Assembly: GCA_944387285.1 (NCBI GenBank)
Contig: CALXEH010000006.1
Location: 1-59,425, forward strand
Source: an uncultured Oscillospiraceae bacterium
Lineage (GTDB): Bacteria > Bacillota > Clostridia > Oscillospirales > Oscillospiraceae
Length of the DNA: 59,425 nt
Direction: 5' to 3'
In this document: one piece after another, positions 16,346-24,101 of the stretch
Position numbering within the stretch: position 1 is the first letter of the stretch
Layout: every line of letters begins with the position of its first letter
Program-made: the position numbers and the translations under genes
Notes under the pieces: generated by a model
Databases searched by the model: none
The model's input: only the letters and a program-made list of their open reading frames with translations
What the model was told of the DNA's origin: nothing

Positions 16346-18364
16346 ATGTACATATCTAAGGTAACAATTAGAAATTTTAGAATATTTGATGAAATAGGCA
16401 TAACAGCTTTTTTCGAAAAGGGTGTTAATGCTATTATTAGCGAGAATAATTGTGGTAAAACAGCAATAATTGATGCAATTCGAATCGCATTTTCTACGGC
16501 TTCGTACAAAAAAGACATATATTTCAATTTGTCGGACTTTCATGTTTGCAATAATGGTATTCGTTCTGATGAAGCGTTTATTAGCGTCTATTTTGACGAA
16601 ATATCACCGGATTTTTTTGAGATTTGGGACCCTGAGAATCCATCTAAGGGAGAATTTCACATTCGGTATTATATGATAAAAACTCCTGAGGGGAAAGAAA
16701 AAATTCGCTATAATATTTGGGGAGGACCTGTTGAAGGAAATCCCGTTTCTTCTGATATCTTTGAAGCAATTCAGTTAGTGTTTCTTGGCGCGTTAAGAGA
16801 TGCCGAAACTGAGATGCGCCCTTCTCGGTCAAGTAAGTTGGCCTCACTATTTAGTACTGCCACAAATACCGACGAAGCGAAGGAAGAAATCGTAAATGTT
16901 TTGCGCATGGCAAACAGTGAAATTTTAAAAAAGGATTCTTTAATCCGAGTGGGGCATATTGTCAACGATAACCTCTCAACGATTGAACAGGATGTATTAA
17001 AACAGAGTATAGAACTTGGATTGGTAGAGCCGCGCTTTGAGGCCATCGCAGGAGCCTTAAGAGCATGGATCAAGCCACGTTGGGTATATTTACGAAAGGA
17101 TCATTCAGAATTTCATCTGCTCAAGGACTCATATTCTGAAGAAGAATGGACGAAAAACACTTCTGAAGACGAGGCGGGAGTATATCTTGACATCTTGGCA
17201 CTTAGACAACTGAAAAAGGATCTCCCGGCTGCTGTTGTAATGCTATTAGACACATTATCATTAAATTCTTTTGAGCTTTTTCAAAACGGATTAGGCTATA
17301 ATAATATCTTATTTATGTCTACCGTATTAGGAGACATGAAAACAAGCGCAGACACTGCATTGTTCAACCTCTTATTGGTTGAAGAACCAGAAGCCCATCT
17401 GCACCCACAATTACAGGAATTAGTACATGGCTTTTTTGATAAAAACTCAAACCGCGAAAGTTTTCAGGTGATATATACATCACATTCTCCCACATTGGTT
17501 TCGCGTATTGGGATAGATAAACTTGTACTTCTTTATGAGCAAAAACATCGAGTAAATTGTCTTTCTCTGTCGCAAAGTAATATAGATGAAGATGATAGAG
17601 ATAATCTTGAACGGTATCTTGATGTTACCAAATCTCAAATGCTTTTTGCAAAAGGAATTTTGTTTGTGGAGGGAATTAGCGAAGCGCTATTACTCCCCAT
17701 CTTTGCAGAATATTTAAATCGCCCCCTAGATAAATATGCAGTCGAGGTTATTAATGTAGATGGTGTTTCTTTCAAACCATTTGCAAATCTGTTATGTTAT
17801 GCAAATGATACTCACCAAGTAACGATTAAAGCAACCATTATCACCGATGATGATAGGTGTACAAACAAAGAAGATAAAGAAACCTATATTATGAAGGACA
17901 TTGATTATGACACAGATGATATTAATTCTATTGTTTTGAAACTCAAATCAACTACACCCTCTGAACGTTTTCAAAGTATTGATGCCTTATGTCAAACAGC
18001 GCACGTAAATATTTTTGGAGCCCGAAAAACTTTCGAGTACGAACTTGCTGCTTATCCGGAAAATATTCCTTATCTTCTTGAGGCAATTATTCAGGCTCAG
18101 CCTGTAGCTGGTAGAAGACTAGCCGCTGTGCTTGCGAAGCTTCATAGTGATGAAGAAAAAGCCGCTTGCCTGTGGTTGTATATTCGAGATCGCTCTAAAT
18201 ATAAAGGCGAAATAGCACAAAATCTTGCTCGTCGATTAAAAAGAGAATTAACCACTATGCTCTGGCCACGTCCTGAAAGCTCTGATATTTGCGCCATTAC
18301 TAAACCGTTTATTGTTCCAGATTACATTAAAAAAGCAGTATATTCTGTAACGGAGGAAGCATAA
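16346..18364 (+). CDS. gajA: OLD-family ATPase-TOPRIM nuclease (GajA-like, Gabija)
   Basis: 672 residues. The N-terminal ABC/SMC-like ATPase has Walker A SENNCGKT (residues 32-39), Walker B LLLVEEPEAHLHP (about 342-354) and an H-loop TSHSP. The C-terminal TOPRIM nuclease has FVEGISEALLLP (about 440) and the metal-binding TIITDDDR (about 498). GajA of the Gabija system is a sequence-specific DNA nickase whose ATPase part senses nucleotide depletion during phage infection. This protein is longer than the Bacillus cereus one (about 578 aa). It lies 5 bases ahead of a UvrD-like helicase gene, the defining Gabija pair. The AT-rich composition contrasts with the GC-rich neighbours and points to transfer. 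Other OLD-helicase pairs outside Gabija are the alternative. Confidence 0.85.
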   Translation: MYISKVTIRNFRIFDEIGITAFFEKGVNAIISENNCGKTAIIDAIRIAFSTASYKKDIYFNLSDFHVCNNGIRSDEAFISVYFDEISPDFFEIWDPENPSKGEFHIRYYMIKTPEGKEKIRYNIWGGPVEGNPVSSDIFEAIQLVFLGALRDAETEMRPSRSSKLASLFSTATNTDEAKEEIVNVLRMANSEILKKDSLIRVGHIVNDNLSTIEQDVLKQSIELGLVEPRFEAIAGALRAWIKPRWVYLRKDHSEFHLLKDSYSEEEWTKNTSEDEAGVYLDILALRQLKKDLPAAVVMLLDTLSLNSFELFQNGLGYNNILFMSTVLGDMKTSADTALFNLLLVEEPEAHLHPQLQELVHGFFDKNSNRESFQVIYTSHSPTLVSRIGIDKLVLLYEQKHRVNCLSLSQSNIDEDDRDNLERYLDVTKSQMLFAKGILFVEGISEALLLPIFAEYLNRPLDKYAVEVINVDGVSFKPFANLLCYANDTHQVTIKATIITDDDRCTNKEDKETYIMKDIDYDTDDINSIVLKLKSTTPSERFQSIDALCQTAHVNIFGARKTFEYELAAYPENIPYLLEAIIQAQPVAGRRLAAVLAKLHSDEEKAACLWLYIRDRSKYKGEIAQNLARRLKRELTTMLWPRPESSDICAITKPFIVPDYIKKAVYSVTEEA

Positions 18365-18369
18365 CGCCT

Positions 18370-20118
18370 ATGGGACTAACCGTGGAGCAACAAGATTTTT
18401 TGGCTGCTGAGGGGCGTATTGTGCTATGTGCAGTCCCAGGAAGTGGCAAAACCTTTATCGTTGCAAAAAAAATAATTAAATACTTAGAAGATTGGCGCTT
18501 TCCACATCGGGGAGTTGCAGCACTTTCGTTTACAAATGTAGCTAGTGACGAGATACGAAATCAAGTATCAGATACAACTTATGCGTATAGTGACATCGGG
18601 TATCCCCATTTTGTTGGTACGCTGGATAGCTTCATAAACAATTTTATTCTTCTTAGGTTTGGCTATCTAATGCAAAAAGAGAATCGTACGCGTCCAGTAA
18701 TTGTACATGAAAATTTCAGCAAACTTACATTTCAATCGAAATATGCAGTTTGTCATAAACAAATGTGTACACAACATCCAGAGTGGTTTCACTGGTCAAC
18801 GACAAAGCTTTTAAAAAAAGGCAAAATTATTGATTGTGATGTTTCTACTAAACCTTGCGTCCTCTACAAAAAAAGTTTGTTAAAACGTGGGATTGTATTT
18901 CAACGCGAGGCGCCAGCGCTTTCTTTGCTCTTAATAAGGAAATATCCGCAAATTGCCAAAGAGGTTGCTTACCGATTTCCTGTCATCATTGTTGACGAGG
19001 CACAAGACACATCGTGTGAACAAATGGAGATATTAGAATGTCTTGCACAGGCTGGTGTTCATACAATGATACTGGTAGGAGATCCAGATCAATCATTGTA
19101 TGAATGGCGAGATGCTACTCCTGAATACTTTCTCAAAAAGATGAACGATATAAATTGGCGTTGTATGCATTTGTCATGTAATTTCCGTAGCTCACAATTA
19201 ATTTGCAATGCGGTTCAACCGTTTTCGAGTATTCTTTCTAAGCCGGGAAAAACACCAGCTCTTGCGAAAGGAGAAAATGCAGCTTTTGCTAGCAAGCCAG
19301 TGCTTCTACAAGTCCCTAAAGGGAAAAGCAAATGTGATATTATAGAAATGTTTTTAAAAATGTGCTGTAAAAATGGCATTGCCATTTCTCCACAAAATGT
19401 TGCGATTTTAACACGCGGGAAAATACATTCTGATATTATTTCTGATGCATGGAAAACACCTGAGACGGAATTGCTAGCCAAAGCCTCATACTTATGGCAT
19501 TGCTCAGATCGAAAAGAGGCATATCGAACTTGCGAAAAAGTGCTCTATGAAATTGAAATTGGCAACCCTATTGGATTATCACGTAATGAAATTACTGTTA
19601 TATCTGAAGAAAGATTTACACCAACTCTTTGGAAAAATAAAATTATCAATCTCCTAAAAGCATTACCAAATCCTATTCTTACTCTTGCGGATTGGGAAGA
19701 GCAAATGACTATGAGCATTTCCCAGCAAATAGATTCTGACACAATAAAACCGTATGATGGTAAATGTGCTTCAGATATAATTAAGATAAAATCTAGGGAT
19801 AAAAAGCAACCAAATTTTAAAGAACATAAGGTAAAAGAGTACTTTGAAAAACGAGTGGAAACCAATTATACACTTTCTTCTGTGCACGGCGTAAAAGGCG
19901 AGACTTTTGACGCTACTTTATTAATTGTTGATAGTACGAAAGGTGCAAATACATTGACACCCGCAGTGCTTAATAGTGGAAATCTGGACACAGAACTTAT
20001 TCGCATAGCATATGTTGCGATGACACGTCCTCGAAAACTTTTGATGGTCTCAATTCCTAAAACAAAAACTACACTATCCAGATTTTCTACGGCCTTGTGG
20101 GATTACCAAGAACTTTAA
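18370..20118 (+). CDS. gajB: UvrD-like superfamily 1 helicase (GajB-like, Gabija)
   Basis: 582 residues with the full set of SF1 motifs: Walker A AVPGSGKT (21-28), VDEAQDTS (about 206), GDPDQSLYEWR (about 237), NFRSS, SSVHGVKGETFDATLL and VAMTRPRKLL. Start ATG 5 bases after the gajA-like stop. In Gabija, GajB assembles around a GajA tetramer and acts on the nicked DNA or consumes nucleotides. Longer than characterised GajB (about 494 aa), mainly between the DEAQD and HGVKG motifs. Same low-GC composition as its partner, so both moved together. Confidence 0.85.
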   Translation: MGLTVEQQDFLAAEGRIVLCAVPGSGKTFIVAKKIIKYLEDWRFPHRGVAALSFTNVASDEIRNQVSDTTYAYSDIGYPHFVGTLDSFINNFILLRFGYLMQKENRTRPVIVHENFSKLTFQSKYAVCHKQMCTQHPEWFHWSTTKLLKKGKIIDCDVSTKPCVLYKKSLLKRGIVFQREAPALSLLLIRKYPQIAKEVAYRFPVIIVDEAQDTSCEQMEILECLAQAGVHTMILVGDPDQSLYEWRDATPEYFLKKMNDINWRCMHLSCNFRSSQLICNAVQPFSSILSKPGKTPALAKGENAAFASKPVLLQVPKGKSKCDIIEMFLKMCCKNGIAISPQNVAILTRGKIHSDIISDAWKTPETELLAKASYLWHCSDRKEAYRTCEKVLYEIEIGNPIGLSRNEITVISEERFTPTLWKNKIINLLKALPNPILTLADWEEQMTMSISQQIDSDTIKPYDGKCASDIIKIKSRDKKQPNFKEHKVKEYFEKRVETNYTLSSVHGVKGETFDATLLIVDSTKGANTLTPAVLNSGNLDTELIRIAYVAMTRPRKLLMVSIPKTKTTLSRFSTALWDYQEL

Positions 20119-20189
20119 ATAAAAAGCGAATTCAAGATGTCTAGCCGTATGATCTGTTCTACGTCAATTACAAAAGCAGAAACTTTAGA

Positions 20190-21179
20190 TTATCGAATCA
20201 ATTCTCTGATAGCTTGAGTTGTCTGCTTTTTAGAATTATTTTTTGTCGTGCACTTGACATACTGGTGTCTCAAATCGTGGATTCTGATGACCTTGACGCC
20301 AGATGCCTTGCAGCCAAACGTCATGCCGCGCTTCAAGGCGTATTTGGACAGCGGAAAAATACGGCTGTCCGCTTCCAGCCCATAAAGCTGCTTGAAGTAG
20401 TCCTGCATCTCGCCGCAGAGAAAGTCCGGCATCTGGATTACGCGGTTGCTTTTCTTCGTTTTCGGCGTGGTGATAACATCCTTGCCCTGTAAGCGCTGAT
20501 AGGATTTGTTGATGCGGAGCGTTTTCTTCTCAAAGTCGAAGTCCGCAGGTGTCAGCGCCAGCAGCTCGCCCTCGCGGATGCCGCACCAGTACAAGATTTC
20601 AAATGCGTAGTACAGCATGGGCTTGTCCATCATGGCGTCGATGAATTTGAGGTATTCCTCCTTCGTCCAGAACAGCATTTCCTTCGGCTGCTCGTTGCCC
20701 ATATTGCCCGCTTTTGCGGCGGGATTGATCTGCAAGCCGTAATACTTAATGGCATGGTTGAAAATGCAGCTCAGTTGGGTGTGGACGTTCTTGAGATAGT
20801 CCGGTGAATAGCTTTCACCGTCCGATTTGGTGTGCTGCCGTATCTCATTCTGCCAGTCGATCACATCGCGGGCGGTGATCTCCGAGAGCTTACGCTTCTT
20901 GAAATACGGCAGAATCTTTGTGCGGATGATATGCTCCTTGCTGAGCCATGTATTGAGCTTCAGCTTGGGCTTGACATCTTTTTCATAGAGTGCCACAAAG
21001 CTCTCAAAGCTCATATTGATATCAGCCTGCTTCTGCATCAGAAACTCGCGTTCCCATGCCTGCGCCTCTTTCTTGGTGGCAAAACCGCGCTTTAATTTCT
21101 GCTGGCGTTCGCCGCGCCAGTCGGTGTAGCGGAACTGCACATACCACGAGCCGTTCTTCTTGTCCTTAAACGCTGCCAT
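20190..21179 (-). pseudogene. Tyrosine integrase, 3' end lost
   Basis: From the ATG at 21179 (MAAFKDKKNGSWYVQFRY), the protein has the N-terminal AP2-like arm-binding domain, a SAM-like core-binding domain (about 60-160) and the catalytic domain with Arg I in YWCGIREGELLAL and box II HDLRH. Right after HDLRH the normal sequence, which should carry the third His/Trp and the Tyr nucleophile, is replaced by about 24 unrelated Lys/Thr-rich residues before a stop. The expected remaining 50-60 residues are missing. The change coincides with a shift to AT-rich DNA, so another element or the Gabija cassette has cut the gene at about 20250-20270. Activity is not expected. Its start overlaps the excisionase gene by 14 bases. 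Confidence 0.85.
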
Positions 21180-21363
21180 TTGATTCCCTTCTTTCCTTCG
21201 GATCTCTCGTTCCATAGAACTTCTCATGGAAGAACTTGCGGTCGATCCTGCCTGCAATAGTGATGCAGCCGGTCTTTCGCAGCTCTTCGTTCAACTCACG
21301 AATGAGCTTGTACGCATACGGAACAGACACGCCCAGTTCCTCGGCTACTTCGTTTACTCGCAT
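21166..21363 (-). CDS. Excisionase-like small HTH protein
   Basis: 65 residues starting MRVNEVAEELGVSVPYAYKLIRELNEEL, a winged-helix DNA-binding motif typical of MerR/Xis-type excisionases. Start chosen at 21363 because AGGAGA lies 7 bases upstream on this strand; the longer frame adds eight residues across that ribosome site. It overlaps the integrase start and is read just before it, the standard xis-int order. It would direct excision, but the integrase partner is truncated. Confidence 0.75.
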   Translation of the reverse strand: MRVNEVAEELGVSVPYAYKLIRELNEELRKTGCITIAGRIDRKFFHEKFYGTRDPKERRESNGSV

Positions 21364-21803
21364 AAAAATTTCTCCTGCCATAGGCAAAATACCTTCCTTT
21401 CCTGATTTGTGGTTGGTTTCTTCGCCGTTCTATCCGCAGGACTCTGGCAGGCAACCCTTTTCGGCGCTGTGTCGTTTTCTTTTCTCCTTGGCACGCTCAT
21501 ATCATCGCCTGCTTCCCCGGAGAAAGCATCCCTTGGACGGTCATTCAATTTTGCGGCTTTTGGATGCACCTCCTCTCACCTTACAACGGACATTTTTTCT
21601 GTATTTGGTGGTATCCTAAATTGTAAAATTTCTATGAATTAAGCAAATAAGCTTAGCTTGCCATTATTGTACTATACATATTAGCTTAAGTCAAGCTGGT
21701 TTGCATGATAATATTAAATAAATTTGCTTAGATTTTTCTTGACGGAATTAAACATATCTGCTATACTCGTTATCAAAGACAACCGACACAGGAGATGGCT
21801 ATT
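21364..21803. promoter_or_regulatory. Divergent control region between xis/int and the XRE regulator
   Basis: Leftward promoter on the minus strand: TTGACT (21689-21694), 17-base spacer, TACAAT (21666-21671). Rightward promoter: TTGACG (21739-21744), 17-base spacer, TATACT (21762-21767). Repeated AAGCTTA/TAAGCTT/TTGCTTA units between about 21640 and 21735 overlap or flank both promoters and are good operator candidates for the XRE protein. A possible minus-strand reading frame at 21354-21569 lacks a well-spaced ribosome site and is not called. Confidence 0.7.
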
Positions 21804-22334
21804 ATGGCGATTGGCGAACGCATTCACTTTTTCCGCACAATGCGGGGCATGACGCAGAAATATCTTGGCATGGCACTGGGCTTTCCAGAGAAATCCGCAG
21901 ACGTCCGCCTTGCGCAGTATGAGAATGGTTCCAGAACTCCAAAAGAAGACGTGACCGCTGCGCTGGCAAAGGTGCTTGACGTTTCCCCCAAGGCGTTGGA
22001 CGTACCGGACATTGACTCCTATATCGGGCTGATGCATACGCTTTTTACGCTGGAAGACCGGTACAGTCTTGAAGTCTGCGAATGTGATGACGAAGTTCAT
22101 CTTCGGGTCAATTTCCGAAAAGGGCGCGATGCCGATCAACTTCATCTGATGCTTGCTGCATGGGGCAAAGTTGCCGCAAAGCTGAAAGCAGGCGAGATCA
22201 CGCAAGAAGAATATGACCGCTGGCGTTATCGGTATCCAGAGTTCGACACCTCTGGTCAGTGGCACAAGATCACGCCATCGCAGGAACTGAGCGATCTGCT
22301 CCTTGCCGATCTCAAAGAATACACCGAAAAATAA
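21804..22334 (+). CDS. XRE-family (HTH_3) transcriptional regulator
   Basis: 176 residues. Residues 1-60 form a lambda-repressor-like helix-turn-helix (ERIHFFRTMRGMTQKYLG, then RLAQYENGSRTPKEDVTAALAKVL). The C-terminal part has acidic helices and no peptidase motif. Start taken at 21804 because AGGAG (21790-21794) is 9 bases away, while the in-frame ATG at 21795 touches it. It is divergent from xis-int and probably represses them and itself. A strong terminator follows the stop. Confidence 0.85.
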   Translation: MAIGERIHFFRTMRGMTQKYLGMALGFPEKSADVRLAQYENGSRTPKEDVTAALAKVLDVSPKALDVPDIDSYIGLMHTLFTLEDRYSLEVCECDDEVHLRVNFRKGRDADQLHLMLAAWGKVAAKLKAGEITQEEYDRWRYRYPEFDTSGQWHKITPSQELSDLLLADLKEYTEK

Positions 22335-22335
22335 C

Positions 22336-22384
22336 AAAAGGCTCTGCCGACCTTCTTTCACAGAAAGTCAGCAGAGCCTTTTTC
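22336..22384 (+). terminator. Intrinsic terminator of the XRE regulator gene
   Basis: A perfect 12-bp stem AAAAGGCTCTGC (22336-22347) / GCAGAGCCTTTT (22371-22382) followed by T residues, starting 1 base after the stop. Confidence 0.85.
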
Positions 22385-22470
22385 GCTCTCAATATAGGAT
22401 TGGATACGATAGCTCAAGGTGCAAACCGTGCGTCCCTTGAAACAAGAATGAACAAAACGGCTTTGGTATC

Positions 22471-22489
22471 TGCTATCATTTTGCTATCA
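22471..22489 (+). repeat. Direct repeat TGCTATCA near the element end
   Basis: TGCTATCA occurs at 22471-22478 and again at 22482-22489, an 11-base period. Short direct repeats one helical turn apart next to an integration end are typical arm-type sites for tyrosine integrases or Xis. Confidence 0.4.
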
Positions 22490-22508
22490 AACGGGAAATG
22501 AAATTTTC

Positions 22509-22556
22509 AAAAAGTGAGTATTTTCAAGGCTTTGCAGCCTCGCACATTCACTTTTT
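22509..22556. terminator. Bidirectional terminator at the guaA 3' end
   Basis: AAAAAGTGA (22509-22517) pairs with TCACTTTTT (22548-22556), with an inner AGGC/GCCT helix. T runs on both strands make it usable in either direction. It ends 2 bases before the guaA stop, so it should terminate the glnN-guaA operon. The island-chromosome boundary is probably close by. Confidence 0.6.
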
Positions 22557-22558
22557 TC

Positions 22559-24085
22559 TCATTCCCACTCCACCGTGGCGGGAGGCTTGCTCGTGATGTC
22601 GTAGACCACCCTTGAGACCTCCGGCAGCTCGCCGGTGATGCGCTCGGAGGCCCGGGCGAGGGCCTCAAGAGGCAGGCGGCTCCAATCCGCCGTCATGAAG
22701 TCGTCCGTCGTCACCGCGCGCAGGGCGACCGTCTCGCCCCAGCTCCTCGCGTCGCCGCGCACGCCCACGCTCCGCGTGTCCGTCAGCACCGCAAAATACT
22801 GGCTCGGGCGCTCCGGCAGGTGCTCCACCTCCTCCCGGAATATCGCGTCCGCGCGCCTGAGCACCCTCAGCCGCCCCTCCGTCACCTCGCCGATGACCCG
22901 CACGGCCAGCCCCGGACCGGGGAAGGGCTGGCGGCCCACCAGCTCCTCCGGCAGGCCCAGCTCGCGCCCCAGCGCGCGTACCTCGTCCTTGAACAGCTCG
23001 CGCAGCGGCTCCACGACGCCCTCGAAGTCCATCCGCTCCGGCAGGCCGCCCACGTTGTGGTGGCTCTTTATCGTCGCCGCCTCGCCCGTGCCGCTCTCCA
23101 CCACGTCCGGGTAGATCGTGCCCTGCACCAGCAGCTCCGCCCCGCCCAGGCGTTTCGCCTCGGCCTCGAACACGCGCACGAACTCCTCGCCTATGATATG
23201 CCGCTTCATTTCCGGCTCCGCCACGCCGCGCAGCCTGCCCAAAAAGCGCTCCTTCGCGTCAACGCGCACGAAGTTCAGGCCGCTCCGGCCCCGGAACGCA
23301 CGCTCGACCAGCTCCGCCTCGCCCTCTCGCAGCAGGCCGTGGTCCACGAACACGCAGTGCAGCCGCCCGCCCATCGCCCGCTCGAGCAGCGCCGCCGCAA
23401 CGGCTGAATCCACACCGCCGCTCAGGCCGCATATCGCCCGCTTGCCCGCAAGCTCGCTGCGGCAGCGCTCTATGAGCCTCTGCGCGAGGCCGTCCATGCG
23501 CCAGCTGCCCTCGCAGCCGCAGATGTCGTAGAGGAAATTCCGCAGTATCTCCCGCCCGCGCTCCGTATGCGTCACCTCAGGGTGGAACTGCAGGCCGTAG
23601 AGCCTCGCCGCGCCGTTTTCCATGGCCGCGACGGGGCATTTTTCCGTCCGGGCCGTGGCCTTGAATCCCTCGGGCAGCGCGAGCACCCTGTCCGTGTGGC
23701 TCATCCAGCACTCGCTCTCCCCGGCGCAGCCCCTGAACAGCTCGCTGTCGGCGGCGCTCAGCCTCACGCCGCCGTACTCGCCCGCGGCCCCGGCGGAGCC
23801 GACCTCGCCGCCCTCAAGCCAGGCCATGAGCTGACAGCCGTAGCAGATGCCCAGCACGGGCACGCCGAGATGCAGCACCTCGCGCGCACACCTGGGCGAG
23901 TCGGGCTCCGGCACGCTCTGCGGCCCGCCCGTGAGGATGAGGCCCGAGCAGTGCGCCTCCGCTATGCGCTCGGGCGCGGCATTGCGCCAGCTCATTATCT
24001 CCGCGTACACGCCCAGCTCCCTCACGCGCCGGGCTATGAGCAGCGCGTACTGCCCGCCGAAGTCTATGACCAGTATCTTTTCCAC
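22559..24085 (-). CDS. guaA: GMP synthase (glutamine-hydrolysing)
   Basis: 508 residues, full length. It converts XMP, ATP and glutamine to GMP. The N-terminal class I glutamine amidotransferase has the nucleophile motif GICYGCQLMAW and QFHPEVTHT; the ATP-pyrophosphatase has the P-loop GLSGGVDSAVAAALL; the C-terminal dimerisation domain ends in TSKPPATVEWE, the highly conserved family terminus. Last gene of a five-gene leftward operon, 16 bases after glmS. The 3' end of guaA is a frequent integration target for genomic islands, and here mobile DNA does begin directly beyond it. Confidence 0.98.
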   Translation of the reverse strand: MEKILVIDFGGQYALLIARRVRELGVYAEIMSWRNAAPERIAEAHCSGLILTGGPQSVPEPDSPRCAREVLHLGVPVLGICYGCQLMAWLEGGEVGSAGAAGEYGGVRLSAADSELFRGCAGESECWMSHTDRVLALPEGFKATARTEKCPVAAMENGAARLYGLQFHPEVTHTERGREILRNFLYDICGCEGSWRMDGLAQRLIERCRSELAGKRAICGLSGGVDSAVAAALLERAMGGRLHCVFVDHGLLREGEAELVERAFRGRSGLNFVRVDAKERFLGRLRGVAEPEMKRHIIGEEFVRVFEAEAKRLGGAELLVQGTIYPDVVESGTGEAATIKSHHNVGGLPERMDFEGVVEPLRELFKDEVRALGRELGLPEELVGRQPFPGPGLAVRVIGEVTEGRLRVLRRADAIFREEVEHLPERPSQYFAVLTDTRSVGVRGDARSWGETVALRAVTTDDFMTADWSRLPLEALARASERITGELPEVSRVVYDITSKPPATVEWE

Positions 24086-24101
24086 CTTGTATCCTCCAGT
24101 T

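Noticed and set aside
21354..21569. 71-codon minus-strand frame just before the excisionase
   Set aside because: It begins at a GTG that overlaps its only possible ribosome site, and the product shows no recognised motif. Not firm enough to call.
24086..24101. glmS ribozyme
   Set aside because: The gap upstream of glmS is only 16 bases inside an operon; there is no room for the ribozyme fold.
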